From the NCBI RefSeq assembly GCF_019397265.1, contig NZ_CP068985.1, forward strand, positions 2,336,501 to 2,400,500: DNA of 64,000 bases, in the 5' to 3' direction. The DNA comes from Nonomuraea coxensis DSM 45129. Lineage in GTDB: Bacteria > Actinomycetota > Actinomycetes > Streptosporangiales > Streptosporangiaceae. Below are positions 52,809 through 62,134 of the stretch, piece after piece. The position numbers were made by a program, and so were the translations under genes. Position 1 is the stretch's first letter, and each line of letters begins with the position of its first letter. The notes under the pieces were generated by a model. The model had not been told where the DNA came from, made no database searches, and worked only from the letters and a program-made list of their open reading frames with translations.

Positions 52809-53438
52809 TCACCCGCTCCTTCTTGTGGTCGTGGGGATGTCCACGCCTTCACCGGCAGTCGGCGATCCGCCCGTGGTGTGCGGATTCGGACGCAGACCGT
52901 CGAGCAGGATGCGGATCAGGGCGCCGGGGAAGTCCGGGCCGTTGTCGATGCCGGCGAGCGCGACGAGGCCGTCGAGGATCTGTCCGAGAGAGACGTCGTC
53001 GCGTACTTCCCCGCTGTGTTGCGCGGCGCGGAAAAGGGGTTCGCCGGCCGCGATGGTGCGGGAGCGGCTGGCGCGGAGCATGGGGGTGCCGTTGGCGGAT
53101 TCGGAGAGGAGGACGGAGGCGAGAGGTCCTTTGCGGGCGCCGATGGCGTGGAAGCGCATGAGCCAGGCGAAGAAGGCCTCGCCGGGCGTGTCGCCACTGA
53201 CGGATTCTGCGGCTCGGCACATGTCGTCGACGGTGTGACGGAAGAGTTCCTCAACCAGTTCGAGTCTGCCGGGGAAGTTGCGATAGAGCGTGGCCATGCC
53301 GACGCCGGCACGTCGGGCGATCTCGGCCATCGACGGTGCGGCACCGGGTTCGGCGAAGGCTTCGCGGGCGACCGCGATGATCTTCGACCGGTTGCGCTCG
53401 GCGTCGGCACGTCGGGCAGGGGCGGGCTCATCGCTCAC
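52809..53438 (-). CDS. TetR-family repressor of the aldehyde dehydrogenase gene
   Basis: The 209-residue protein has a TetR DNA-binding domain at about 15-60 (AEIARRAGVGMATLYRNFPGR) and a helical effector domain. AAGGAAGGAG eight bases upstream fixes GTG at 53438. It is transcribed away from the aldehyde dehydrogenase gene. The gap holds a 15-bp inverted repeat overlapping the dehydrogenase promoter, so it probably represses that gene until an aldehyde or related inducer binds. The inducer is unknown. Confidence 0.9.
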   Translation of the reverse strand: MSDEPAPARRADAERNRSKIIAVAREAFAEPGAAPSMAEIARRAGVGMATLYRNFPGRLELVEELFRHTVDDMCRAAESVSGDTPGEAFFAWLMRFHAIGARKGPLASVLLSESANGTPMLRASRSRTIAAGEPLFRAAQHSGEVRDDVSLGQILDGLVALAGIDNGPDFPGALIRILLDGLRPNPHTTGGSPTAGEGVDIPTTTRRSG

Positions 53439-53501
53439 GGCGGATGCTCCTTCCTTCGGCGTCCAGAACCTCAGCGTACCGGATACCCTTCTCACTTCCT
53501 C

Positions 53502-53548
53502 TTGCAAACGGATAGTCTGTCCGTTACGTTAACCGGACAGGCAATCCG
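53502..53548 (+). promoter_or_regulatory. Promoter with overlapping TetR operator
   Basis: TTGCAA (53502-53507) and TACGTT (53525-53530) with 17-base spacing form a promoter for the aldehyde dehydrogenase gene. An inverted repeat of two 15-base arms (53509-53523 and 53534-53548, 13 of 15 pairs matching, ten-base spacer) covers the spacer and the region after -10. A bound TetR dimer pair would block polymerase. Confidence 0.75.
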
Positions 53549-53592
53549 ATTAGGACGAATCTGCTGATCAGGACACCAGGAGAGGAACGACC

Positions 53593-55095
53593 ATGACCGC
53601 AACGGTGAGCGTCCCGCCCGTCGCCGACATTGCCCGCCGCGACATCCCCGCGTTCGTACGGGCCGGGGAGCGGATGATGTGGATCGGAGGCCGGCAGGTC
53701 GCCGCAGTCTCCGGACGAACGCTGCCGAACACCGACCCGGCCACCGAGGAGACGCTGGCCAGCGTGCCGCGCGGCGAGGCAGCCGACGTCGACGCCGCGG
53801 TGAAGGCGGCGCGCGCGGCGTTCACCGATCCCGGCTGGGCGGACATGAGCCCCGACCGGCGCGGCCGGATCCTCCACCAGATCGCCGACGTCATCGAGGA
53901 GCACGCCGACGAACTGGCCACCATCGACTCGGTCAACATGGGCGCACCCCGCATGCTGACCGCACACATGCTGGCCGAGGCGAGTGAGGTCTTCCGCTAC
54001 TACGCGGGCTGGCCTACCAAGCTGTCCGGCGTGAGTGTTCCCGCGGGCAAGGACCGCATGGCCTACACCCGCAAGGAGCCCCTCGGCGTCGTCGGCATCA
54101 TCTGGGGCTGGAACGGACCGATGGGCCAACTGCCCGGCAAGCTCGCCCCGGCCCTGGCCGCCGGTAACACCGTCGTGCTCAAACCGGCCGAGACCGCCTC
54201 GCTCAGCACGCTGCGCCTGGCCGAACTGCTGGCCGGCACCGACCTGCCGGCCGGCGTCGTGAACGTCGTCACCGGCCTGGGCGCCGAGGCGGGCCAGGCG
54301 CTGGTCGCGCACCCCGGTGTCGCGAAGATCGCCTTCACCGGATCGACCGCGACCGGCAAGCTGGTCCAGCGCCAGGCCACCGACACGCTCAAGCGCACAA
54401 CGCTCGAACTGGGTGGCAAGTCGCCGTCGGTCGTCTTCGCCGACGCCGACCTTGACGTCGCGGTCCGCGGCGTGGCGGCCGGCTTCCTGGGTAACGCGGG
54501 ACAGGCCTGCGTCGCCGGATCACGGGTGTTCGTCGAGGAGAGCATCCGCGAGGAGTTCGTCGAGAAGCTGCTGAAGACGATGGAGGCGTTCACCCCGGGC
54601 GACCCGCTGACCCAGGGCACGCTGGTGGGACCGCTCTCCACCAAGGCGCAGTTCGACCGCGTCAGCTCCTACCTCGACATCGCCCGCGAGGAGGGCGCGA
54701 ACGTGGTGACCGGCGGCGGGCGCTTCGGTGACCACGGATACTTCTTCGCCCCCACCCTCCTCGACGACGTCCGCCCCGGCATGCGCGTCGTCCGCGAGGA
54801 GATCTTCGGCCCCGTCGGCGTGATCACCACCTTCACCGGCATCGACGACGCCATCGCCCAGGCCAACGACACCGACTACGGACTGGCCGCCTCCGTCTGG
54901 ACCACCAACCTCACCACCGCACACCGCATGGCCGCAGCCATCGAGGCCGGCACCGTCTGGATCAACACCTGGGCCGAGATGAGCACCGGCAACCTCCCCT
55001 TCGGCGGTTACAAGCAGTCCGGCCTGGGCCGCGAAGGCGGCCTCGAAGGACTCGACACCTACACCCAGGTCAAGACCGTCCGCATCGCGCTGTGA
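53593..55095 (+). CDS. NAD(P)-dependent aldehyde dehydrogenase
   Basis: The 500-residue enzyme oxidises an aldehyde to the acid. The cofactor loop is visible in FTGSTATGK, the general base Glu in LELGGKSP, and the catalytic Cys in GNAGQACVAGSR. The C-terminal motif is LPFGGYKQSGLGREGG. The length is standard for the class 1/2 superfamily, and there are no targeting signals. It sits alone downstream of a promoter overlapped by the TetR operator. About 107 bases after it lack a gene but contain a frame (DRWTEFAPFLAHDVELRKEG) that may be the remnant of another gene. Substrate unknown. Confidence 0.92.
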   Translation: MTATVSVPPVADIARRDIPAFVRAGERMMWIGGRQVAAVSGRTLPNTDPATEETLASVPRGEAADVDAAVKAARAAFTDPGWADMSPDRRGRILHQIADVIEEHADELATIDSVNMGAPRMLTAHMLAEASEVFRYYAGWPTKLSGVSVPAGKDRMAYTRKEPLGVVGIIWGWNGPMGQLPGKLAPALAAGNTVVLKPAETASLSTLRLAELLAGTDLPAGVVNVVTGLGAEAGQALVAHPGVAKIAFTGSTATGKLVQRQATDTLKRTTLELGGKSPSVVFADADLDVAVRGVAAGFLGNAGQACVAGSRVFVEESIREEFVEKLLKTMEAFTPGDPLTQGTLVGPLSTKAQFDRVSSYLDIAREEGANVVTGGGRFGDHGYFFAPTLLDDVRPGMRVVREEIFGPVGVITTFTGIDDAIAQANDTDYGLAASVWTTNLTTAHRMAAAIEAGTVWINTWAEMSTGNLPFGGYKQSGLGREGGLEGLDTYTQVKTVRIAL

Positions 55096-55202
55096 CCACG
55101 TATCCGGCGATCGTGCGCCTGTGGGAGACCGTTGGACGGAGTTCGCGCCCTTCCTGGCCCACGACGTCGAGCTCCGCAAGGAGGGTTCTCGTATGGCAGG
55201 GG

Positions 55203-56342
55203 CTACTTGGCCAAGTGCCGGCTGATCACCAGGCGCTGGATCTGGTTGGTGCCCTCGAAGATCTGCATGATCTTGGCCTCGCGCATGTACCGCTCGACCC
55301 GGAACTCCCGCGTGTACCCGTACCCGCCGAACACCTGGACCGCGTCCGTCGTCACCTTCATCGCCGTGTCCGTGGCGACCAGTTTGGCGACGCTCGCCTG
55401 GCGGCTGTACGGGAGGCCGGCGTCGCGGCGGCGGGCGGCGTCCAGGTATGTGGCCCGCGCGCTGTCCACGCCGGCCGCCATGTCGGCGAGCAGGAAGCCC
55501 AGGCCCTGATGGTCGATGATCTTCTTGCCGAACGTGCGCCGCTCCTTGGCGTAGGCGACGGCCTCGTCGAGGGCGGCCTGGGCCAGGCCGGTCGCGCAGG
55601 CGGCGATGCCGAGCCGGCCGGAGTCGAGGGCGCTGAAGGCGATCTGCAGCCCCTGACCCTCCTCGCCGATCAGCCGGTCGGGCTCCAGGAGCACGCCGTC
55701 GTAGTGGGCGGCGGTGGTCGGTACGGCGTGCAGGCCCATCTTCTCCTCGGGCCGCCCGAACGTCAGGCCGTCGGCGCGGCCGGGCGCGAGGAAGCAGGAG
55801 ATGCCACGCGAGCCCGTCCCGGTGCGGGCGAACAGCGCGTAGAAGTCGGCGATCCCGCCGTGCGTGATCCACGCCTTGTTGCCCGTCACCCGGTAGCCGT
55901 CCGGGACGCGTTCAGCCTTGCAGGCGAGCGCGCCGGCGTCCGAGCCGGCCTGTGGCTCCGACAGGCTGTAGCCGCCGATGATCCGCCCGGCCAGCATGTC
56001 GGGCAGCCATCGCGCCCGCTGCTCGGCGCTGCCGTACGTGGCGACCGGGAAGCAGGCCAGCGTGTGCACGCTGGTCGCGACCGCGACGGCCGCCCAGCGC
56101 ATCGCCAGCTCCTCGATGACCTGGAGGTACACCTCGTACGGCTGGCCGCCGCCGCCCTGCTCCTCCGGGTACGGCAGCCCGAGCAGCCCCGCCTCGCCCA
56201 GCGTGGCGAACAGCCCCGCCGGGTAGGTCTCGGCGCGTTCGTGCTCGTCGACGCGGCGGGCGAGTTCCTTGTCGGCGATCTCGCGGGTCAGGTCGATGAG
56301 GTCCGCGGCGTCCTGGTTGGGCAGCAGGCGCTCGACTGTCAC
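55203..56342 (-). CDS. Acyl-CoA dehydrogenase
   Basis: The 379-residue flavoenzyme has the full acyl-CoA dehydrogenase fold. LSEPQAGSDAGA and WITHGGIADFY line the FAD/substrate cleft. Helices with RRTFGKKIIDHQGL follow, then the signature VQVFGGYGYTREF. The C-terminal IFEGTNQIQR carries the catalytic Glu of short/branched-chain enzymes. It introduces the alpha-beta double bond of a CoA thioester and passes electrons to ETF. It overlaps the indolepyruvate oxidoreductase gene (GTGA), so it probably handles an acyl-CoA made by that enzyme from an amino-acid-derived keto acid. Confidence 0.92.
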   Translation of the reverse strand: MTVERLLPNQDAADLIDLTREIADKELARRVDEHERAETYPAGLFATLGEAGLLGLPYPEEQGGGGQPYEVYLQVIEELAMRWAAVAVATSVHTLACFPVATYGSAEQRARWLPDMLAGRIIGGYSLSEPQAGSDAGALACKAERVPDGYRVTGNKAWITHGGIADFYALFARTGTGSRGISCFLAPGRADGLTFGRPEEKMGLHAVPTTAAHYDGVLLEPDRLIGEEGQGLQIAFSALDSGRLGIAACATGLAQAALDEAVAYAKERRTFGKKIIDHQGLGFLLADMAAGVDSARATYLDAARRRDAGLPYSRQASVAKLVATDTAMKVTTDAVQVFGGYGYTREFRVERYMREAKIMQIFEGTNQIQRLVISRHLAK

Positions 56343-59300
56343 GCTTCCTCCTGTCTCGGGGCGGGTTCTTCCAGGCGGGCCAGTGCGGCGGCGGCGCGCT
56401 CGCGGAACTCGGCGACGCGGGCCAGCTTGATGTCCTCGTACCCGCGGATCAGCTCGGGCAGCGCGGCGAGCTCCGCGACGGCGGCGGCGGTGGCGGGGGT
56501 GAGCCGGTCGAGGGCGGCGCGCACCAGCTCGCGGTACTCGCCGACCAGTTCGCGCTCGACGCGCCTGACCTTGGCCCGCCCGAACACGTCGAACGCCGTC
56601 CCGCGCAGCACCCGCGCCGCCCGCAGCCCGCGGAACAGCGCCGGGGCGGAACGGCTCAGCTCGATCTTGCGCTTCATGCCCATCGCGCGCAGCACCGGCG
56701 GGTGCAGCAGCACTGACACCTTCGCGTCGGGGCCGTACTCGCGCTCGCGCCTGGCCCGCTCGGCGGGGTCGAGGTGGAGGCGGGCGACCTCGTACTCGTC
56801 CTTGTACGCCATCAGCTTGTGCAGCCCGCGGGCGTAGGCGAGGGCGATCGCCGTGCCCGCCTCCTCGCCGGCGCGCTCGACGGCCCGCTCGCCGATCCCG
56901 CGCACCTCGTCGGCGTACGAGCGGGCGTAAGCCGCGTTCTGGTAGCCGGTCAGGTCGGCGACGCGGACGGCCACCACCTCGTCCAGCTTCTCCACGGGCT
57001 CCTCGGCGGCCGGCAGCGCCGCCCGGCGGACGGTCTCGGGGTCGGCGACCGCGGCCCGGCCCCAGCGGAAGGCGGCGAGGTTCTGCTCGACCGCGGCCCG
57101 GTTGAGCGTGACGGCCCGTTCGATCGCCTCTGCGGACACCGGCAGCAGGCCCCGCTGGTACGCGGCGCCGAGCAGCAGCAGGTTCGCCGGCATGTGGTCG
57201 CCGAACAGCGCCTCGGCCAGCTCGTGCGCGTCCAGGCAGAAGACCTCGCGGGCGGCCTGCCGGACCCGGGCGACGGCGGTGGCGTGGCCCGGCACCGGCA
57301 TGCGGCCGGTCACCATGGCGGCGGTGGGCACGACGGCGGTGTTGAGCACGGCGGCGGTACGGTCGGGGGCGGCCATGGCCAGGTTCGCGTCGGAGGCCGC
57401 GCCCAGCACGTCGAAGCCGATGAGCACGTCCACGAGGCCGCGCGAGGCGCGCACCGAGCCCTCGGGCGGGCGCGCGGAGATGCGTACGTCGCTCACCACC
57501 GGCCCGCCCTTCTGCGCCAGGCCCGTCTGCTCCAGCCCGGCCGCGTGCAGCCCGTCGAGGTGGGCGGCCATCTGCAGGATCTGCGAGACGGTGACGACGC
57601 CGGTGCCGCCGATGCCCGGCATCCTGATCAGCACGTCGCCGCGGGGCCGGTCCGGCTCTGGCGGCTCCACCGGCGGCGCGGGCGTCTTCCCCGCGGCGGG
57701 GCGGGTCCCCGGCTCCACCAGCAGGAACGACGGGCAGTCGCCCTTCAGGCAGCTCAGGTCGGAGTTGCAGGACGGCTGGTGGATGCGGGTCTTGCGGCCG
57801 TACTCGGTGTCGACGGGCTGTACGGACAGGCACGTGGACGCCTCGCCGCAGTCGCCGCAGCCCTCGCAGACCCGCTCGTTCACCACGACCTTGCGCGTGG
57901 GTGTGGGCAGTTTGCCGCGCTTGCGCAGCCGCCGCTCCTCGGCGGCGCACCGGTCGTCGTGGATGAGCACCGTCACCCCGTCGAGCGCCGCGAGCTCCCG
58001 CTCCGCCGCGGCCAGCTCGTCGCGGTGCCGGACGGAGGCGATGCCCGCCAGCCGCACCCCCTTGTACGTCTCCGGCTCCGGCGTCGTGACCACGATCCGG
58101 CGTACGCCCTCCAGCGCCAGCTCGTGCGTGAGCGCCGGCACGTCCAGCCGCCCCTCGGCGCGCTGGCCGCCGGTCATCGCGACGGCGTCGTTGTAGAGCA
58201 GTTTGTACGTCATCGTCACCCCGGCCGCCACGGCGGCCCTGATCGCGAGGGAGCCGGAGTGGTGGAAGGTGCCGTCGCCGAGGTTCTGCACGAAGTGCCG
58301 GTCCTCGGTGAACGGCGCCAGCCCGATCCACTGCGCCCCCTCGCCGCCCATCTGGGTGAGGCCGACCTGGGTGCCGCGCCCGTGCCCGTCCAGAGCGATC
58401 ATGGCGTGGCAGCCGATGCCGACGCCGACCAGCGTGTCGTCGGCGGCGCGGGTGGAGGTGTTGTGGGGGCAGCCCGAGCAGAAGTACGGCGTGCGCGCCG
58501 CCACCAGCGGCAGCCGCGTCCCGGCGAGGCCCGCCTTGCGGACGGTGACGGCCTGCCGGGGCAGGCGGTCGGGGCCGACGCACTGGGCGATCGCCCCGGC
58601 GACGTCCTCGGCGCCCAGCGTGCCGCGCGCGGTCAGCAGGTCGCGGCCGGAGACCGCCGGAGGGCGCTCGGCGCCGTACAGGGCCTGCTTGACCTGCCCC
58701 TCCAGGAACGGGACCTTGTCCTCGACCACCAGCACCCGCTCCAGCCCGGCGGTCATGGCCGCCAGGTCGTCGTGGGCCAGCGGGAACGGCATCGCCAGCC
58801 GGATCAGCCGCAGCCCCAGGTCGTCCCTGGCCCGCTCGTCCAGGCCGAGGTCGGCGAGGGCGCGCAGCACCACCGCGTACGTGGTGCCGGAGGCCACGAT
58901 GCCGAGCCGGGTCTGGTTCGCGCCCGACATGACCCGGTTGAGCCCGTGCTCGCGGGCGTAGGCGCGGGCCAGGTCGAGGCGGCGGGTGAGCATGTCGTGC
59001 TCGGCGTCCAGCGCGGCCGGGCCGAGCAGGAGGGGGGAGGGCCTGGCCGGTACGCGCTCCGGCGCCGGTACGCCCGCGCGCAGCGGGCCGAGGTCCACGG
59101 TGGCCGAGGCGTCGGCGATGTCCGCGACGATCTTCAGCCCCGTCCACAGGCCGGTCGCGCGGGACATGGCCACCGCGTGCAGCCCGAACTCGACGATCTC
59201 CGCGACCGAGCCGGGCGCGAGCAGCGGCAGCGACAGGCTCTGGCACATCGGCTCGCACGAGCTGGGCAGCGTCGAGGACTTGCAGCCGGGGTCGTCGCCG

Positions 59301-59743
59301 ATCCAGGCCACGGCGCCGCCGAGCGGGGCGGTGCCCGCCACGTTGGCGTGCCGGAGGGCGTCGGCGGCGCGGTCGAGGCCGGGGTTCTTGCCGTACCAGA
59401 AGCCGGTGACGCCCTCGTGGCGGCGGCCGGGCACCTGGCCGAGCAGCTGGGTGCCGGCCACGGACGTGGCGGCCAGCTCCTCGTTCAGCCCCGGGCGGAA
59501 GACCACGCCGGCCTCGTCCAGGAAACGCGCGGCCCGTCCCATCTCCAGGTCCACGCCCCCCAGCGGCGAGCCCTGGTAGCCGGAGACGAACGCCCGCGTG
59601 TCCAGCCCGCGCTCCCGGTCCAGCCACCGCTGCTCCAGAGTCAGTCGGACCAGGGCCTGGATGCCCGAGATCAGCACGCGGCCGTCCCGCGCCGTGTACC
59701 TGTCGTCGAGCGACACCGGGGTGGGAGTCACGCTCGCGCCCAC
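56339..59743 (-). CDS. Fused indolepyruvate ferredoxin oxidoreductase
   Basis: The 1,134-residue enzyme converts aryl- or branched 2-oxo acids with CoA to acyl-CoA, reducing ferredoxin. The alpha-like part has the TPP pyrimidine domain. The central part has the TPP/Mg2+ domain (CHAMIALDGHGRGT near PYFCSGCPHNTST), and cysteine-rich ferredoxin sites follow (CEGCGDCGEAS and CNSDLSCLKGDC). The C-terminal gamma-like domain carries GIGGTGVVTVSQIL. All subunits are in one chain, as in aerobic actinobacteria. GGAGG six bases upstream fixes GTG at 59743. The divergent Lrp regulator and downstream acyl-CoA dehydrogenase point to amino-acid catabolism. Confidence 0.9.
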   Translation of the reverse strand: MGASVTPTPVSLDDRYTARDGRVLISGIQALVRLTLEQRWLDRERGLDTRAFVSGYQGSPLGGVDLEMGRAARFLDEAGVVFRPGLNEELAATSVAGTQLLGQVPGRRHEGVTGFWYGKNPGLDRAADALRHANVAGTAPLGGAVAWIGDDPGCKSSTLPSSCEPMCQSLSLPLLAPGSVAEIVEFGLHAVAMSRATGLWTGLKIVADIADASATVDLGPLRAGVPAPERVPARPSPLLLGPAALDAEHDMLTRRLDLARAYAREHGLNRVMSGANQTRLGIVASGTTYAVVLRALADLGLDERARDDLGLRLIRLAMPFPLAHDDLAAMTAGLERVLVVEDKVPFLEGQVKQALYGAERPPAVSGRDLLTARGTLGAEDVAGAIAQCVGPDRLPRQAVTVRKAGLAGTRLPLVAARTPYFCSGCPHNTSTRAADDTLVGVGIGCHAMIALDGHGRGTQVGLTQMGGEGAQWIGLAPFTEDRHFVQNLGDGTFHHSGSLAIRAAVAAGVTMTYKLLYNDAVAMTGGQRAEGRLDVPALTHELALEGVRRIVVTTPEPETYKGVRLAGIASVRHRDELAAAERELAALDGVTVLIHDDRCAAEERRLRKRGKLPTPTRKVVVNERVCEGCGDCGEASTCLSVQPVDTEYGRKTRIHQPSCNSDLSCLKGDCPSFLLVEPGTRPAAGKTPAPPVEPPEPDRPRGDVLIRMPGIGGTGVVTVSQILQMAAHLDGLHAAGLEQTGLAQKGGPVVSDVRISARPPEGSVRASRGLVDVLIGFDVLGAASDANLAMAAPDRTAAVLNTAVVPTAAMVTGRMPVPGHATAVARVRQAAREVFCLDAHELAEALFGDHMPANLLLLGAAYQRGLLPVSAEAIERAVTLNRAAVEQNLAAFRWGRAAVADPETVRRAALPAAEEPVEKLDEVVAVRVADLTGYQNAAYARSYADEVRGIGERAVERAGEEAGTAIALAYARGLHKLMAYKDEYEVARLHLDPAERARREREYGPDAKVSVLLHPPVLRAMGMKRKIELSRSAPALFRGLRAARVLRGTAFDVFGRAKVRRVERELVGEYRELVRAALDRLTPATAAAVAELAALPELIRGYEDIKLARVAEFRERAAAALARLEEPAPRQEEA

Positions 59744-59904
59744 GCGCTACCTCCTGCTTGAACCGTTCCGCTGTGACGCCCAGCACAGCAAGCCGGGCTG
59801 GTATGCGCAAGTATTAGATGAGAAGGTGCGCCCAAGACGCAAACAATATGAGGATTCCGGCCCGCGAAGCGGGTCATCTTTGCGCCGTAGGGAGGGGATC
59901 GGGC

Positions 59905-60366
59905 ATGCCTGAGGTGGACGAGATCGACCACCATGTGCTGCGGCTGCTCAGGGAGGACGGGCGCAGGACGTTCTCCGAGATGGCCGAGCTGGTCGGCCTG
60001 TCCGTCGCCGCCGTCAAACGGCGCGTCGACCGGCTGCGCGACCTGGGCGTCATCACCGGCTTCACCGTGCAGATCGACTACGCCAAACTCGGCTGGGGCA
60101 TCGAGGCGTTCACCGAGCTGCGCTACCCGGGCACGACGCCGGTCAGCGAGATCGTCAGGACCGCGACCGAGGTGCCGGAGGTGGTGGCCGTCTTCACGAT
60201 CGCCGGCGACCCGGACGCGCTGATCCACGTCCGCGTACGCGACCTCGGCCACCTGCAGCAGGTCATCGACCGGCTGCGCCGGGCCGGGGACGTGACGGGC
60301 ACCAAGACGCTGCTGGTGCTGGGATCGTGGACGCGCGACGCCCTGGCGCCGCCTCGCACCCGCTGA
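59905..60366 (+). CDS. Lrp/AsnC-family regulator
   Basis: The 153-residue protein has the N-terminal HTH (IDHHVLRLLREDGRRTFSE, then LVGLSVAAVKRRVDRL) and a C-terminal ligand-binding RAM domain (VVAVFTIAGDPDALIHVRV). GGGAGGGG about eight bases upstream supports ATG at 59905. Such regulators sense amino acids and form octamers. It diverges from the indolepyruvate oxidoreductase gene. GCGCAA- and TTTGCGC-type elements recur in the shared gap (59805-59810, 59836-59842, 59879-59885). Control of the operon and of itself is inferred. Confidence 0.9.
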   Translation: MPEVDEIDHHVLRLLREDGRRTFSEMAELVGLSVAAVKRRVDRLRDLGVITGFTVQIDYAKLGWGIEAFTELRYPGTTPVSEIVRTATEVPEVVAVFTIAGDPDALIHVRVRDLGHLQQVIDRLRRAGDVTGTKTLLVLGSWTRDALAPPRTR

Positions 60367-60371
60367 CGACC

Positions 60372-62051
60372 TCAGCGGGCCCTTCCCGCGCGCTCGCGCC
60401 TGCTGAGGAAACGTACCAGCAGGCCGACCGCGAGCAGGAGCGGGACGCCGAGCGCCAGCATCCACAACGACACGCCCGTCACCGGGAGGCCGTACGCGGC
60501 CACCTCGCCGGCCGTCCGCGGCTCCTCCGCCACGCCGTCGCCCTCCCCGCCGGAGTCCTTCGCGTCGGCGTCCTCGGCGGCGGGCGCGAAGGACTCGTTC
60601 GCGGGCTGCGCCGGCTCGTCGTACGGGGCCTCCGCGGGCGGCTCCCCGCGGTCCGCAGGCGGCCGGTCCTGGCCGCCGGGCGGGGGCGGGAACTCCGCGG
60701 GAGCGGGCGAGGGCTCCACCTGGGTGGTGGACGCGCAGGAGCGGTTGTCGGCGAGGTCACGGTCGCGGCCCGCCGTCCGGACCGTCGCGCAGTTCTCGAA
60801 CGGGACGGAGGAGGCGGGGGCGATGGCGAGTGTGAGCGTACGCACCTCGCCGGGGGCCAGATCGCCCAGGTCACAGGCCACGGTACGGCCGCTGCCGGGA
60901 CACTCGGCGGCCGGGCGGTCGGTGACCGTGGCCCCAGCGCCCCGGTCGCGGCTCCGTACCGTGACGCCCGCCGCCCGGGCCGGGCCGTGGTTCGTGACGG
61001 TGAGCAGGTAGCCGATGACGTCGCCGGCGTTCACCACGGGCGGGGCGGCCATGACGAGCTCCACGTCGGCGAACGCCCGTACCGGGGCGGTGAGCAGCGC
61101 GGCGTCCGCCGCCTCCGCCGTCTCCGTGCCGTCCGCCTCCGCCGGGGAGGCCGTGGCCTCGGCGCGGGCGGAGACCTCGGCGCCGTCCTGGAGCGACGGG
61201 TCCACGGTGACCGGCAGGTCGTAGGTCACGTCCTGGCCGGGGAGGAGTGTCGTACCTGGTCCGCCGCAGGTGACGGCCCGGCCGGCCGCGCGTGCGCACC
61301 CGTCGGGAAGCCCGGCCACGTCCAGGGTGAGGGCGGGGTCCAGCGTGTCGGTGACGGTGACGTCCTGGGCGTCGGCGAGGCCGGCGTTGGTGACGGTCAC
61401 CCGCAGCGTGGCCCGCTCACCGACCGGCAGCGTCCCAGGGACCGCCTCCTGCCGGACCCGCAACCGGACCTCACGCTCAGCCCCTGTCCCGTCAGCCCCT
61501 GTCCCGCCCGGCTGCGGCCCGCCGGGCTGCGCTCCCCGCGCTTCCCCCGTCTGCTGACCGCCCGGCTGCTGACCGCCCGGCTGTGGTCCGCTGGGCTGTC
61601 GCCCGCCCGGCCCCGGCTCGCGGGACGGATCGTCCCTCTCGTCAGGCTCTCCCGCGGACCTCGGCCCGAGCCACTCAGCCAGCGCCCCTGACCGCCACTC
61701 GCCCCGCCCCGGCCGATCCACCCGCGCTCCCTCGCCCGCACCGCCAGGGGAACCGGGAGCACGCCGGTCCCGGCCCACGGCGGAGCCCGCCGCCGGAGCG
61801 GTCGAGCCCACCAAGGGACCGGCCGAGCCCGTCACCGAAGCGGCCGAGCCCGTCACCGAAGCGGCCGAGCCCGTCACCGGAGCGACCGTGCCCGTCACCG
61901 GAGCGGCCGAGGTCGTCGCGGGAGCGGCTACGGCCGGACCGCCGCCGCTCAGGCCCGTCGCTCCCGGCCGGCCCGTCCGGTCACCCCAGTCGCCGCCCCC
62001 GGCCCCCAGCACTGCGAACGCGACGACCGCCGCGATCCCCGGCATGCCCAT
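60372..62051 (-). CDS. LPVTG-anchored surface protein with repeats and DUF11-like domains
   Basis: The ~559-residue product has a signal peptide-like start (MGMPGIAAVVAFAVLGAGG). A long low-complexity Ala/Gly/Pro/Thr region follows, including tandem SAASVTG units and PQPGGQQPGG repeats. Two DUF11-like beta domains come next (~240-350 and ~365-460: VTNAGLADAQDVTVTDTL, VTNHGPARAAGV). An acidic linker precedes a C-terminal sorting signal: LPVTG, hydrophobic helix, RRERAGRAR. A sortase would attach it to the peptidoglycan. The start is uncertain: the frame is open to 62213 and crosses the homopolymer. ATG at 62051 begins the hydrophobic signal. No sortase gene is in the window. Confidence 0.8.
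   Translation of the reverse strand: MGMPGIAAVVAFAVLGAGGGDWGDRTGRPGATGLSGGGPAVAAPATTSAAPVTGTVAPVTGSAASVTGSAASVTGSAGPLVGSTAPAAGSAVGRDRRAPGSPGGAGEGARVDRPGRGEWRSGALAEWLGPRSAGEPDERDDPSREPGPGGRQPSGPQPGGQQPGGQQTGEARGAQPGGPQPGGTGADGTGAEREVRLRVRQEAVPGTLPVGERATLRVTVTNAGLADAQDVTVTDTLDPALTLDVAGLPDGCARAAGRAVTCGGPGTTLLPGQDVTYDLPVTVDPSLQDGAEVSARAEATASPAEADGTETAEAADAALLTAPVRAFADVELVMAAPPVVNAGDVIGYLLTVTNHGPARAAGVTVRSRDRGAGATVTDRPAAECPGSGRTVACDLGDLAPGEVRTLTLAIAPASSVPFENCATVRTAGRDRDLADNRSCASTTQVEPSPAPAEFPPPPGGQDRPPADRGEPPAEAPYDEPAQPANESFAPAAEDADAKDSGGEGDGVAEEPRTAGEVAAYGLPVTGVSLWMLALGVPLLLAVGLLVRFLSRRERAGRAR
61821..61904. repeat. Four 21-base tandem repeats in the surface protein gene
   Basis: Four 21-base units (three close copies and a diverged one) encode seven-residue SAASVTG/TVAPVTG repeats on the minus strand. 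They fall in the low-complexity stalk and are a likely site of length variation. Confidence 0.8.
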
Positions 62052-62117
62052 TCCGTCCCGTCCCCCCGCGCGAACGTGGCGTACGTGCCCGACCCGCTGG
62101 CGATCCTCCTCCCGCCG

Positions 62118-62134
62118 CCCCCCCCCCCCCCCCC
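62118..62134. repeat. C17 homopolymer (G17 on the gene strand)
   Basis: Seventeen consecutive C residues lie 67 bases upstream of the preferred start of the surface protein gene, in the gap shared with the methyltransferase gene. Runs this long are prone to slippage. If the longer open frame is used, the tract is coding (poly-Gly). Confidence 0.9.

Noticed and set aside
55096..55202. Frame containing DRWTEFAPFLAHDVELRKEG after the aldehyde dehydrogenase
   Set aside because: No start codon with a ribosome site and too short to identify; mentioned only as a possible gene remnant.
56774..59761. A 995-codon plus-strand frame opposite the indolepyruvate oxidoreductase
   Set aside because: Composition is His/Arg/Gly/Val-rich without domains. 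The minus-strand enzyme has complete motifs, so this is a shadow.
61821..61904. 21-base repeats considered as a CRISPR array
   Set aside because: Units are contiguous without spacers and lie in frame within a coding sequence; no cas genes are present.
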